64,000 bases of DNA. It comes from JAGQYH01 sp041393015. Lineage in GTDB: Bacteria; Bacteroidota; Bacteroidia; Chitinophagales; JADIYW01. The position numbers and the translations under genes were made by a program. Positions 16,257 through 25,644 of the stretch are shown here, piece after piece. The stretch spans positions 62,001-126,000 of the forward strand of contig JAWKKV010000009.1 of the NCBI GenBank assembly GCA_041393015.1, read 5' to 3'. The stretch's first letter is position 1; each line of letters opens with the position of its first letter. The notes under the pieces are model-generated. The model was not told the origin of the DNA and did not search any database. It saw only the letters and a list, made by a program, of their open reading frames with translations.

Positions 16257-17501
16257 ATGAAATTAGTTCTTAAATTTTTACTTGCTATTGTATTGGCCAT
16301 TGTTCTTGTTGCGGCTATTAAATACAAAACTATCAAACGATTGTATACGGCTATACATTTGTTCGATGAAAATGTTATTGTAGATAATTTTCAAAATATG
16401 GACAAACATTTTAAAGTAAAAAGTTGGGAAGCATCTGCTCAGCCTATTCCCTTTCCGAAAAATATCTCTTATAACCTGATTGAAACTTTTACGCACGGAG
16501 ATTCTTTGTATAACGTAAGTGACTATTTAAAATATGTCAATACTGAAGGGTTGATGATTTTGTACAGAGACACAGTAATCTTTGAAGCATACGACAATGG
16601 ATTGACGCCAGCAACCACACATATATCATGGTCGATGGCCAAATCGGTTGTGGCTACGCTAATGGGTATTGCTTACGATGACGGTTTATATAAATTAGAC
16701 GATCCTATTACAAAATACCTTCCTCAATTTATTGGAACCGGTTACGATGGCGTTAAAATAAAAGACATTCTTCAAATGAGTTCCGGGGTAAAATTCGTAG
16801 AAGATTATGGCGACTACAATTCTGATATCAATAGATTTGGTAGAGCATTTGCCATGGGGTCATCCTTGGAGAAATTTGCAATGAGCTTAGTGAGAGAAAG
16901 AGAGCCAGGTACTTACTGTCATTATGTAAGCATGGATACTCAAGTGTTAGGTATTCTACTTATCAAACTAACCGGAATGAGCTTAACCGATTATCTAAAA
17001 TTAAAACTATGGGAGCCGTTAGGCATGCAAGATGACGCTCAATGGATTGTAGATAATACCGGATTAGAGTTGGCATTAGGTGGATTAAATATGACGTTGC
17101 GTGATTATGCCAAAATAGGTCAGTTGTATATTCATGAAGGCATGTTTAATGGCCAGCAGATCGTTTCTAAAGCATGGGTAAATATGGCCGTTACACCGGA
17201 TGCGCCTCATCTAATGCCTGGTGTTCAAGAAATGTCAAGTCATGATTACGGATATGGCTTCCAATGGTGGGTTCCCAATCCGGATGAAGGCGATTTCTTT
17301 GCCGCTGGTATTTACAACCAATACATCTATGTTCAACCGGATAAAGACTTAGTCATTGTAAAATTATCTGCCAACCATCATTTTAAAACGGAAGGTCAGG
17401 AAACTAAAGGCACACATATTAGCTTATTTAAAGAAATAGCAAACAAATTCCCAGAAAAATCATTACCCATACAAATATTAGACAATGAACAAGCAAATTA
17501 G
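16257..17501 (+). CDS. serine hydrolase, class C beta-lactamase-like
   Basis: The 414-residue product has an N-terminal membrane anchor (LVLKFLLAIVLAIVLVAAI). The SxxK motif is in ISWSMAKSVVATLMG near residue 125, with an upstream strand TEGLMILYRDTVIFEAYDNG. The tyrosine motif is YCHYVSMDTQ, and the third block is HDYGYGFQWWVP. Members are D-alanyl peptidases, esterases or 6-aminohexanoate-dimer-type hydrolases; which activity applies here is unknown. Its last 17 bases overlap the start of the next gene, so the two are co-translated. Confidence 0.85.
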   Translation: MKLVLKFLLAIVLAIVLVAAIKYKTIKRLYTAIHLFDENVIVDNFQNMDKHFKVKSWEASAQPIPFPKNISYNLIETFTHGDSLYNVSDYLKYVNTEGLMILYRDTVIFEAYDNGLTPATTHISWSMAKSVVATLMGIAYDDGLYKLDDPITKYLPQFIGTGYDGVKIKDILQMSSGVKFVEDYGDYNSDINRFGRAFAMGSSLEKFAMSLVREREPGTYCHYVSMDTQVLGILLIKLTGMSLTDYLKLKLWEPLGMQDDAQWIVDNTGLELALGGLNMTLRDYAKIGQLYIHEGMFNGQQIVSKAWVNMAVTPDAPHLMPGVQEMSSHDYGYGFQWWVPNPDEGDFFAAGIYNQYIYVQPDKDLVIVKLSANHHFKTEGQETKGTHISLFKEIANKFPEKSLPIQILDNEQAN

Positions 17502-18480
17502 ATTAGCAAAAAGACCAGACGGTTTACCAAAAAAAGATACTTGGAACTTAGTAGAAGCTGAACTCCCAACTATTAGCGATGGAGAAGTATTAATCAAACA
17601 ACACTATATTTCATTAGATCCGGCTATGCGAGGTTGGATGAATGACACTAAGTCTTACATTCCTCCTGTTCAATTAAATGATGTAATGAGAGCCGGTTCT
17701 ATCGGAGAAGTGATCGAATCTAAACACGATAAATATAAAGTTGGTGATTACTTAACCGGTTGGGGCGGTGTTCAACAATACGTTAAAACCAATGGAGAAA
17801 ATTGGTATAAAGTTGATCCAAATTTAGCACCATTACCAGTTTACATTGGCACTTTAGGAATGCCGGGCATGACAGCTTACTTCGGTATTTTGGAAGTAGG
17901 GAAAATAAAAGAAGGAGAAACGGTTTTGGTTTCTGGTGCAGCTGGTGCAGTAGGTTCTGTTGTTGGACAAATTGCGAAGATTAAAGGCTGTAAAGTTATT
18001 GGTATTGCCGGTAGCAAAGAAAAGTGTCAATATATAGTGGATGAATTAGGTTTCGATGGTGCTATCAATTACAAAAAGGAGAATATTTATGAAGCGATCA
18101 AAAGAGAATGTCCGGTAGGAATTGATGTCTATTTTGACAATGTGGGTGGCGAGATTTTAGATGCAGCTTTATCAAGGATTAATATGCATGCTAGGATAGT
18201 CATTTGTGGCGCTATTTCACAATACAATGGAAAAGTAGTTAAAGGTCCAAGTAATTATTTAGCGCTGCTAGTAAAACGTGCTACTATGCAAGGAATGGTT
18301 GTGATGGATTATGCCAAAAATTATGGTACTGCTGCTCATGAAATGGGTACTTGGATGAATGAAGGCAAGCTAAAAAGTCGAGAAGATATTTATGAAGGCA
18401 TAGAGAACTTCCATAAAACGTTTTTACGGCTATTCAGTGGCGAAAAAATGGGTAAGCTGGTGCTGAAGGTGAGTGAATAG
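17485..18480 (+). CDS. NADP-dependent MDR-family oxidoreductase (alkenal/prostaglandin-reductase type)
   Basis: The 331-residue zinc-independent medium-chain reductase starts RLAKRPDGLPKKDTWNLVEA. It has ISLDPAMRGWMND and GTLGMPGMTAYFGI, and the NADP-binding SGAAGAVGSVVGQIAKIKGC near residue 150, ending FSGEKMGKLVLKV. Enzymes with these features reduce alpha,beta-unsaturated aldehydes and ketones. It overlaps the upstream hydrolase gene. A dispersed inverted repeat lies nine bases after the stop, where two operons converge. Confidence 0.9.
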   Translation: MNKQIRLAKRPDGLPKKDTWNLVEAELPTISDGEVLIKQHYISLDPAMRGWMNDTKSYIPPVQLNDVMRAGSIGEVIESKHDKYKVGDYLTGWGGVQQYVKTNGENWYKVDPNLAPLPVYIGTLGMPGMTAYFGILEVGKIKEGETVLVSGAAGAVGSVVGQIAKIKGCKVIGIAGSKEKCQYIVDELGFDGAINYKKENIYEAIKRECPVGIDVYFDNVGGEILDAALSRINMHARIVICGAISQYNGKVVKGPSNYLALLVKRATMQGMVVMDYAKNYGTAAHEMGTWMNEGKLKSREDIYEGIENFHKTFLRLFSGEKMGKLVLKVSE

Positions 18481-18488
18481 AATATTTT

Positions 18489-18594
18489 AACCACAAAGAT
18501 CGCTAAGGTTGTTTCACTAAGGACACAAATATTTCTATTGATATGATAGTTATATTTTTGTGACCTTCGTGTCTTCTTTGAGTTCTTTGTGGTT
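18489..18594. repeat. dispersed inverted-repeat element, copy 2 (AACCACAAAGA family)
   Basis: The 106-bp element is bounded by AACCACAAAGA (18489-18499) and its exact inverse TCTTTGTGGTT (18584-18594), with further pairing inside (GACACAAATAT against ATATTTTTGTG). It lies between two convergent operons, where it could act as a bidirectional terminator. Copy 1 is at 8685. Confidence 0.7.
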
Positions 18595-18611
18595 AGACTT
18601 TAGTATATCTC

Positions 18612-19664
18612 CTACCTAAAACTCTGATTAATATCTTCTAAAACATCCATCCCCGGACAAAGCTGTTCTTGCGATAAAGTATTGAGTGGCTGATCGGTTG
18701 TATTTAACAGATTATGTAAGTCTCTGCTATCAGGATTGATATACAATAAACCCGTCAATACTTCTCCATTCTCTTTGGCTTTATGTAAACGTACTTCCGC
18801 TGAGCCTCTATCTAATGGATTCCAATCTGGACTTAATTTGCTAAAGTTTAAAATGGAGCCATCATGCATCTCTACGCTGGTTGCAGTTCCTTCAGGATAG
18901 TCGACTGTAATTTCATCTTGGTGCGGTACAAAATCAAAAATTGAAGTGGCCTCTATATGATCTCTCACATAATCATACGATTTGGTAGATCCTTGATTAT
19001 TATTGAATGTTACACATGGCGAAACTACATCTATCAATGCAAAACCTGGATGATTCATCGCCGCTTTAATCATCGGCACCAACTGCGTTTTATCACCACT
19101 AAATCCTCTTCCAACAAAAGTTGCCCCCAACTCTAATGCTAAGCCAACTAAATCAATAGCTCTAAAATGATTTTCAGAACCAGCTTTACTGATTGATCCA
19201 TAATCTGCCGTAGCAGAATCTTGTCCTTTGGTTAAGCCATAGCAACCATTGTTCATCACAATATAAACCATGTTCAAATTTCTTCTGATGACATGACAAA
19301 ACTGCCCTAAACCAATACTAGCGGAATCTCCATCACCGGAAACACCTAGATAAATTAAATCTCTGTTCGCCATATTGGCTCCGGTAGCAATGGAAGGCAT
19401 TCTTCCATGTACAGAATTAAAACCATGCGAATTACTTAAAAAATAAGTAGGCGTTTTAGAAGAACAACCAATACCCGAAAGCTTGGCTAATTTATGCGGC
19501 TCAATATCCATTTCATAGCAAGCTTGAACAATTGAAGCACTGATTGAATCGTGGCCACAACCGGCACAAAGCGTTGAAATTCTACCTTCGTAATCTGATT
19601 TTAAATAGCCTACCGCATTTTTCTTCTGTCCCGGATGTCTAAACGTTGGTTTTATATATGTCAT
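18612..19664 (-). CDS. korB: 2-oxoacid:ferredoxin oxidoreductase, beta (TPP) subunit
   Basis: The 350-residue subunit binds thiamine pyrophosphate and a 4Fe-4S cluster: CAGCGHDSIS near residue 33, GIGCSSKTPTYF, the TPP-Mg motif GVSGDGDSASIGLGQF, and VYIVMNNGCYGLTKGQ. The enzyme oxidatively decarboxylates a 2-oxoacid to its acyl-CoA while reducing ferredoxin, or runs in reverse. The separate beta subunit and fused alpha/gamma subunit are the 2-oxoglutarate (Kor) type, though substrate cannot be fixed from sequence alone. It is the last gene of a three-gene minus-strand operon, 16 bp after korA. Confidence 0.88.
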   Translation of the reverse strand: MTYIKPTFRHPGQKKNAVGYLKSDYEGRISTLCAGCGHDSISASIVQACYEMDIEPHKLAKLSGIGCSSKTPTYFLSNSHGFNSVHGRMPSIATGANMANRDLIYLGVSGDGDSASIGLGQFCHVIRRNLNMVYIVMNNGCYGLTKGQDSATADYGSISKAGSENHFRAIDLVGLALELGATFVGRGFSGDKTQLVPMIKAAMNHPGFALIDVVSPCVTFNNNQGSTKSYDYVRDHIEATSIFDFVPHQDEITVDYPEGTATSVEMHDGSILNFSKLSPDWNPLDRGSAEVRLHKAKENGEVLTGLLYINPDSRDLHNLLNTTDQPLNTLSQEQLCPGMDVLEDINQSFR

Positions 19665-19680
19665 ACTATATGTCTTGTGA

Positions 19681-21477
19681 TTAAACCGAAACTTCGATTT
19701 TCTCTTTTATTTTATTCATTATGGTGTCCGCAGTAATAGGTGTTCCATCATAGTTCAATATGGATATCAATTTAGATGGCGCAATCTCCATTTCATTCAC
19801 CATTAAAGTTTTAAACTGTGCATGTCGATTTTGCTCCACAACATAAACTTTTTCATGGGCATCAATAAATGCTTTGGCTTCCTCATTAAATGGAAACGCT
19901 CTTATCCGCATCGCATTCATTTTAATGCCTTCTTCTTCCAATAACTCTATCGCTTCTATAACAGCATATGTAGAAGTTCCAAAGAAAATCACTCCAAGTT
20001 CGCTATCATTATGATCAAAAATTGGCTTCGGAACGTATTGCTTGGCGGTCTCCCATTTTTTATCTAAACGATCTACATTGATAACATAATCGGCTCCATC
20101 TTCTGAATACTGAGCATATTCATTTTTAGATGTTCCTCTTGTAAAAAAAGATCCTTTAGTAGGATGTGTTCCCGGAATCGTACGATAACAAATTCCATCG
20201 CCATCAACATCTAAATAACGACCATACCTTTGAATTTCCTCTAATGCTTCAGCATCTAAAACCTTTCCTTTATCAAATTGATCTTTATTCTCCCATTTTA
20301 AGGGTGGAGACATGTGATTATTCATGCCCAAATCCAAATCAGACATCACAAATACCACTGTTTGAAGACGATCTGCTAAATCAAAAGCTTGCGTGGTCAT
20401 TTCAAAACATTCTGCTGGTGTGGATGGAAACAAAAGAACGTGCTTCGTATCTCCATGGGAAGCATAGGCACAGGATAATAAATCACTTTGTTGAGTTCTG
20501 GTAGGCATTCCGGTAGACGGTCCGCCACGTTGAACATTGACAATGACCACCGGAATTTCAGCAAAATAAGCTAATCCAATAAACTCCGTCATTAATGACA
20601 CGCCGGCTCCACTAGTAGAAGTAAATGCCCTAGCGCCATTCCAACTGGCACCAATCACCATTCCAATGGCCGCTAACTCATCTTCCGCCTGAATAAAAGC
20701 ATAATTATTTTTTCCTGTCTCCGGATCAATTCTTAATTTCTTAGCATACTTTTCAAAAGCACTGGCTACAGAAGTAGAAGGTGTAATAGGATACCATGCC
20801 ATCACAGTGGCTCCGGCATAAATAGCACCTAATCCTGTAGCTGCATTGCCATCTATTAGAATACAATCTTTAACATTATCTCTTCTTTCTACTCTAATAC
20901 TTAAAGGACAGCTAAAATGCTGCAAGGCATAATTCCTACCTAATTCTAAAGCCTTAAAATTGGGAGGGACAAGTTTTGGCTTCTTTTTAAACTGCTCACT
21001 AATAATCTCTTTAATCACCTCAATTTCAATATCCAATAGAGCTGATAAGGCGCCTATATAGATGATATTCTTAAACAGCTGCTGATGTCGAGGCACTTCG
21101 TAATTCTCAATGCTCAATTTCATCATTGGAATCCCAATGTAATTAATGTCATCGCGAATAAACTCCTTGTGAAGTGCTTTGGTACTGTCGTACACAAAAT
21201 AACCTCCAGTGCTTATCGAATCTATATCTGCTTTAAAACTTTGTGGATTAACGCCCACTAACAAATCAATTCCTGCTCTTCTTCCTAAATATCCCTTTTC
21301 ACTTACACGCACTTCATACCATGTAGGTAAACCTTGAATGTTAGAAGGAAATATATTTTTGGGTGCTACTGGAACGCCCATTCTAAAAATGGCCTTCGCA
21401 AAAATATCATTGGCACTAGCCGAGCCAGTTCCATTTACATTCGCAAAGCGAACAACCATATCATTTAAACCACTCAT
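19681..21477 (-). CDS. korA: 2-oxoacid:ferredoxin oxidoreductase, fused gamma-alpha subunit
   Basis: The 598-residue product begins with the gamma domain (residues ~1-190; VRFANVNGTGSASANDIFAK, RAGIDLLVGVNPQSF). Next comes the alpha domain starting at about 205 (GNAATGLGAIYAGATVMAWY, PITPSTSVASAFEKYA, FIQAEDELAAIGMVIGASWN, SGAGVSLMTEFIGLAYFAEI, VQRGGPSTGMPTRTQQ), which carries the pyrimidine-end TPP site. The C-terminal domain ends with VYVVEQNRHAQFKTLM. It pairs with korB downstream and is six bases after the GltD-like gene. The assembled complex lets the TCA cycle run with ferredoxin in place of NAD. Confidence 0.9.
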   Translation of the reverse strand: MSGLNDMVVRFANVNGTGSASANDIFAKAIFRMGVPVAPKNIFPSNIQGLPTWYEVRVSEKGYLGRRAGIDLLVGVNPQSFKADIDSISTGGYFVYDSTKALHKEFIRDDINYIGIPMMKLSIENYEVPRHQQLFKNIIYIGALSALLDIEIEVIKEIISEQFKKKPKLVPPNFKALELGRNYALQHFSCPLSIRVERRDNVKDCILIDGNAATGLGAIYAGATVMAWYPITPSTSVASAFEKYAKKLRIDPETGKNNYAFIQAEDELAAIGMVIGASWNGARAFTSTSGAGVSLMTEFIGLAYFAEIPVVIVNVQRGGPSTGMPTRTQQSDLLSCAYASHGDTKHVLLFPSTPAECFEMTTQAFDLADRLQTVVFVMSDLDLGMNNHMSPPLKWENKDQFDKGKVLDAEALEEIQRYGRYLDVDGDGICYRTIPGTHPTKGSFFTRGTSKNEYAQYSEDGADYVINVDRLDKKWETAKQYVPKPIFDHNDSELGVIFFGTSTYAVIEAIELLEEEGIKMNAMRIRAFPFNEEAKAFIDAHEKVYVVEQNRHAQFKTLMVNEMEIAPSKLISILNYDGTPITADTIMNKIKEKIEVSV

Positions 21478-21483
21478 ATTCGC

Positions 21484-23262
21484 TTATAAAATTTTACTCG
21501 CCTTAGTGACATTATATAAAAACTTTTGCATATCCCATGCCGCTGTTGGACAGCGTTCGGCGCACAAACCACAATGCAAACAAACATCTTCATCTTTTAC
21601 CATTACTCGTTTGGTTGGTAAAACAGCAGACACATATAAATCTTGTGTTTTATTCTCAGCCGGCGCACTCAGTCGAGTTCTCAAATCATCTTCTTCACCG
21701 TTGGTGGTAAAAGTGATACATGAAGTTGGACAAATATCTGTGCAGGCGTCGCACTCAATACATTTATTTTCTTCAAAAACAGTTTGAACATCGCAATTCA
21801 AGCAACGTTGAGCTTCTTTAAATCCAACAAGCTTATCAAAGCCTAATTCTACTTCTACTTTTCTATCGCTTAATGTTTTCTCTTTTTGCTCATGAGGCAC
21901 ATCATATCTGTCGTCATCTGCTACCGGACTGTCGTACATCCACTCATGAATTCCCATTTTCTGTTGAAAGAGGTTGGTCATTGGTGGCGGTCGATCATTC
22001 ACATCCTTTTGATTGCAAAAATTATCAATTGAAATAGCCGCTTGGTGACCATGTGCTGCAGCTGTGATGATATTCTCAGGACCAAATGCGGCATCTCCAC
22101 CAAAAAACACCTTTGGCAAGGTAGATTGAAAAGTTACTTTATCTAATACTGGAATATCCCATTTACCAAATTCAATTCCAAGATCTCTCTCTATCCAAGG
22201 AAAAGCATTATCCTGTCCAATAGCGATAATTACATCATCTGCTTCCACAAAAGTATCTTCTTCTCCTGTCGGGATCAATTTACGTTTTCCATTCTCATCA
22301 TACTCCGCTTTTACATGGCCGAAAATCATCCCTTTTAACTTCCCGTTTTCTACCACAAAAGATTTTGGTGGCATATTATTCATAATGGGAATATCCTCCA
22401 TTTGTGCATCTTCAATTTCCCAAGGAGAAGCTTTCATATCATTAAAAGGACTTCTTACAATTACTTTCACTTGTTCGCCACCTAATCGCCTAGACGTTCT
22501 ACAGCAATCCATAGCAGTATTTCCACCACCTAAAATGATTACTTTTTTCCCAATTTTATCTTTGTGTTCGAAAGCGACACTGGCTAAAAACTCAATACCA
22601 ATATGAACATTGGCATCTGCTTCCTTTCTGCCCGGCAAATCCAAGTCTCTTCCATTGGGTGCACCTGTTCCAACAAAAACAGCATCATAATCTTGATCTA
22701 GGATTTCCTTCATACTAGATACATAGTGATTATAATGCGTATGAATACCCATGTTGGTGATGAAATTTACTTCTTCATCCAACACCTCTTCCGGTAATCT
22801 AAAAGATGGAATTTGCGTTCGCATCATTCCTCCACCTTTATGCCATTCATCAAACAAATGAATCTCGTAGCCTAAAGGAGCTAAGTCGCGCGCCACAGTT
22901 AAAGAAGCTGGTCCACCACCAATTAAGGCTATTTTTTTTCCATTTTTCGTTTTGGGAATTTTGGTTAAAAGATCTTTAACATCACCTTTATTATCGGCAG
23001 CTACACGCTTTAAACGACATATAGCGACAGGTTTTTCATCTACCCTACCTCTTCTACAAGCAGGCTCGCAAGGTCTATCACATGTTCTTCCTAAAATCCC
23101 CGGAAATACATTAGATTCCCAATTGATCATATAGGCTTCCGTATATTTTTCTTCAGCAATTAACCTTATGTATTCTGGAACAGGAGTATGCGCCGGACAA
23201 GCATATTGACAATCTACTACTTTGTGAAAATATTCCGGGTCATTAATATTGGTCGGTTTCAA
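21484..23262 (-). CDS. GltD-like NAD(P)H:FAD oxidoreductase with ferredoxin domain, Kor-associated
   Basis: The 592-residue product has an N-terminal Fe-S domain like the glutamate synthase small chain (CQYACPAHTPVPEYIRL, then RTCDRPCEPACRRGRVDEKP). FAD (KIALIGGGPASLTVARDLAP) and NADPH (KKVIILGGGNTAMDCCR) sites follow. The C-terminus adds a 2[4Fe-4S] ferredoxin part (CIECDACTDICPTSC and CLHCGLCAERCPTAAW). No glutamate synthase large chain is nearby. Being first in the korAB operon, it probably moves electrons between the Kor ferredoxin and NAD(P); that role is inference from context. Confidence 0.85.
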   Translation of the reverse strand: MKPTNINDPEYFHKVVDCQYACPAHTPVPEYIRLIAEEKYTEAYMINWESNVFPGILGRTCDRPCEPACRRGRVDEKPVAICRLKRVAADNKGDVKDLLTKIPKTKNGKKIALIGGGPASLTVARDLAPLGYEIHLFDEWHKGGGMMRTQIPSFRLPEEVLDEEVNFITNMGIHTHYNHYVSSMKEILDQDYDAVFVGTGAPNGRDLDLPGRKEADANVHIGIEFLASVAFEHKDKIGKKVIILGGGNTAMDCCRTSRRLGGEQVKVIVRSPFNDMKASPWEIEDAQMEDIPIMNNMPPKSFVVENGKLKGMIFGHVKAEYDENGKRKLIPTGEEDTFVEADDVIIAIGQDNAFPWIERDLGIEFGKWDIPVLDKVTFQSTLPKVFFGGDAAFGPENIITAAAHGHQAAISIDNFCNQKDVNDRPPPMTNLFQQKMGIHEWMYDSPVADDDRYDVPHEQKEKTLSDRKVEVELGFDKLVGFKEAQRCLNCDVQTVFEENKCIECDACTDICPTSCITFTTNGEEDDLRTRLSAPAENKTQDLYVSAVLPTKRVMVKDEDVCLHCGLCAERCPTAAWDMQKFLYNVTKASKIL

Positions 23263-23466
23263 ATTTTATATTATTCGTTTATAACTAGATTTCAATGTTA
23301 CTCGTGGTTTAAATTAATGTGCGATAAATATAAACAAAAATGTAAATGAAAGCGTAAAATTAAGATCGAAAAGCAAAGAGTTATCAACGATTGCAGGCAA
23401 GCAAGTTATCTCAGTTATGTAATAACTTCAAATTTGTATTTTTAATGAAAAGTAAAGAAGAGATAA

Positions 23467-24063
23467 ATGAAACGATTTACAACAGTAGAGGACTTCATAT
23501 TAGGATTTCCCGAATGGAGTGAAGAATTAAAAAAATTGCGACACATTGCTTTATCTACAGGTTTAACAGAAGCTATTAAGTGGGGCGCCCCTGCTTATTT
23601 GTTTCAAAATAAAATTGTTTTAGGAATTGGTGCATTTAAATCTTACGTGGGACTATGGTTTCATCAGGGTGGTCTTTTAAAAGATGAAACCAATCAGCTA
23701 ATGAATGCACAAGAAGGCAAGACTAAAGCTTTGCGGCAATGGCGTTTTGATAGTGCAAAGGATATAAATGAAGATCTCGTTAGTAGCTACATATATGAAT
23801 CCATTGAAAATTTTAAGCTTGGAAAAGAAATTAAACCCGATAAGAATAAAGCCTTGAAAATACCGCCTGAATTGGTAAAAGCATTTGAATCAGATAATCA
23901 TTTGAAATCTAAATTTAATGAGCTATCTAAATCAAAACAGCGAGAATATGCTGACCATATTAGTGACGCCAAACGTTTGGAAACAAAATTGAAACGTTTG
24001 GAAAAAATTATTCCTATGATTAATAGTGGTATAGGGTTACATGACAAATACAAGAATTGCTGA
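23467..24063 (+). CDS. YdeI-like (OmpD-associated family) protein with DUF1801 domain
   Basis: The 198-residue product contains the DUF1801 region (LKKLRHIALSTGLTEAIKWG, APAYLFQNKIVLGIGAFKS), then a C-terminal YdeI domain: IPPELVKAFESD, FNELSKSKQREYADHISDAK, ETKLKRLEKIIPMI. Biochemistry is not settled for the family. It shares the DUF1801 fold with the cassette gene at 2194. Single gene; the 204-bp gap before it separates it from the divergent oxidoreductase operon. Confidence 0.85.
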   Translation: MKRFTTVEDFILGFPEWSEELKKLRHIALSTGLTEAIKWGAPAYLFQNKIVLGIGAFKSYVGLWFHQGGLLKDETNQLMNAQEGKTKALRQWRFDSAKDINEDLVSSYIYESIENFKLGKEIKPDKNKALKIPPELVKAFESDNHLKSKFNELSKSKQREYADHISDAKRLETKLKRLEKIIPMINSGIGLHDKYKNC

Positions 24064-24243
24064 TATCCTTCCTACAAATTGCATTTTTGTAGCGTGCACT
24101 TAAAGTTTTAAATTAAAATATTTAGACTGATTACCATTAAATTACTAAAGATGATAATTCGCTATTACTGTTTTAATCTTCTTATTTTGCAGTATTAATT
24201 AAAAAATATATCTCCAAAAAAAGAGATACTTACGATACAACCA

Positions 24244-25578
24244 ATGAAATTTGAAGAGCTTAATTTAAATGATCAACTACTAGAAGCCCTTTCCTACTCA
24301 GGATTTACAGATGCCACTCCCATTCAAGAACAAACGATACCTGCTATTTTAGCCGGTAAAGATGTATTGGCATTTGCACAAACCGGAACCGGAAAAACAG
24401 CCGCTTTTTTATTGCCTACTTTGAATAAAATTGCTAATTCTAAACACGATCATACCAGTACGCTTATTTTAGCACCCACTAGGGAATTAGCTATTCAAAT
24501 AGAAAGAGAAATTCAAGGATTTGCCTACTTTCTAGGCGTTAATTCCATGCCTGTTTATGGTGGTGGAACGGGGATAGATTTCAGTGAGCAAAAGAAAGCT
24601 TTAACTGATGGAACCGATATTATTGTAGCTACTCCGGGTAAGCTAATTTCTCATTTGAATATGGGTTACGTAAAGTTCGATCAAGTGAAATACTTGATCT
24701 TAGATGAAGCCGATAGAATGTTGGACATGGGTTTCTATGACGATATTCTGAAGATTATAAGCTACTTACCGAAAAAGAGACAAACTTTAATGTTTAGTGC
24801 TACGATGGCATCAGGCATCAAAAAAATGGCTCAAGAATTTTTGATTGATCCTTTAGAATTTAAAATATCAATCTCCAAACCTGCTGAAGGCGTAGTTCAA
24901 GGCGCTTATTTGGTTTATGAGCCACAAAAAATCGACTTAGTTACCGATATATTAAAAGACAAAGACAACTATAAAAGCATCTTAATCTTTAGTTCTAGAA
25001 AGAAAAAAGTGTTTGATATTGTAAAAGCATTGAAAGCTAAAAAATTCAATGTAGAAGGCATTTCATCCGACCTTGAACAAACAGAACGACAAGAAGTATT
25101 AATGCGATTTACGTCCAAGAGAACCCGAATATTAGTGGGTACTGATGTGATTAGTAGAGGTATCGATATTAAAGACATCAACTTGGTCATAAATTTTGAT
25201 GTACCTGGCGATGCTGAAGATTATGTACATAGAATTGGAAGAACGGCTAGAGCCGATACCACTGGTGTTGCGTTAACTTTTGTTTCTGAAATGGATATGG
25301 AAAAATTTGATCGTATTGAAAAATTGATCGAAAAAGAAGTAAATAAACTACCATTACCGGAAGGTTTAGGTAATGGTCCTGAGTGGAACCCAAAGCCTTT
25401 CAAAAAGAAATTCGGAGGCAATAAAAAGAAGCCTAATAATCGCAATAAAAAGAAGAAGCAACCCAATAATGGGAAGCCAAAACCGAAGGCGGATAATAAG
25501 AGAGCAGCTGATCCCAATAGACCAATTAAAAAGTACAACCATAAGCCTAAATCTAATACAGACGGTGGTAATGCATAA
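24244..25578 (+). CDS. DEAD-box ATP-dependent RNA helicase (RhlE-like)
   Basis: The 444-residue protein has the motif series: Q motif FTDATPIQEQTIPAI, Walker A AFAQTGTGKTAAFLLP, PTRELAIQ, DEAD in YLILDEADRMLDMGF, SAT in LMFSATMASG, IIFSSRKKK-like motif IV, DVISRGIDIKDINLVINFD and HRIGRTARA. The C-terminal ~75 residues are a Lys/Asn/Pro-rich basic tail (KKFGGNKKKPNNRNKKKKQP) that probably grips RNA, as in cold-adaptation helicases. The sequence around 24180 is AT-rich, and no clear regulator site is seen. Confidence 0.93.
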   Translation: MKFEELNLNDQLLEALSYSGFTDATPIQEQTIPAILAGKDVLAFAQTGTGKTAAFLLPTLNKIANSKHDHTSTLILAPTRELAIQIEREIQGFAYFLGVNSMPVYGGGTGIDFSEQKKALTDGTDIIVATPGKLISHLNMGYVKFDQVKYLILDEADRMLDMGFYDDILKIISYLPKKRQTLMFSATMASGIKKMAQEFLIDPLEFKISISKPAEGVVQGAYLVYEPQKIDLVTDILKDKDNYKSILIFSSRKKKVFDIVKALKAKKFNVEGISSDLEQTERQEVLMRFTSKRTRILVGTDVISRGIDIKDINLVINFDVPGDAEDYVHRIGRTARADTTGVALTFVSEMDMEKFDRIEKLIEKEVNKLPLPEGLGNGPEWNPKPFKKKFGGNKKKPNNRNKKKKQPNNGKPKPKADNKRAADPNRPIKKYNHKPKSNTDGGNA

Positions 25579-25644
25579 AAGAGTCTAATGCTTCCTATAT
25601 TAAACGAAAGATTAAATTCAAATCACTTTCTTCGATGTAAGACG

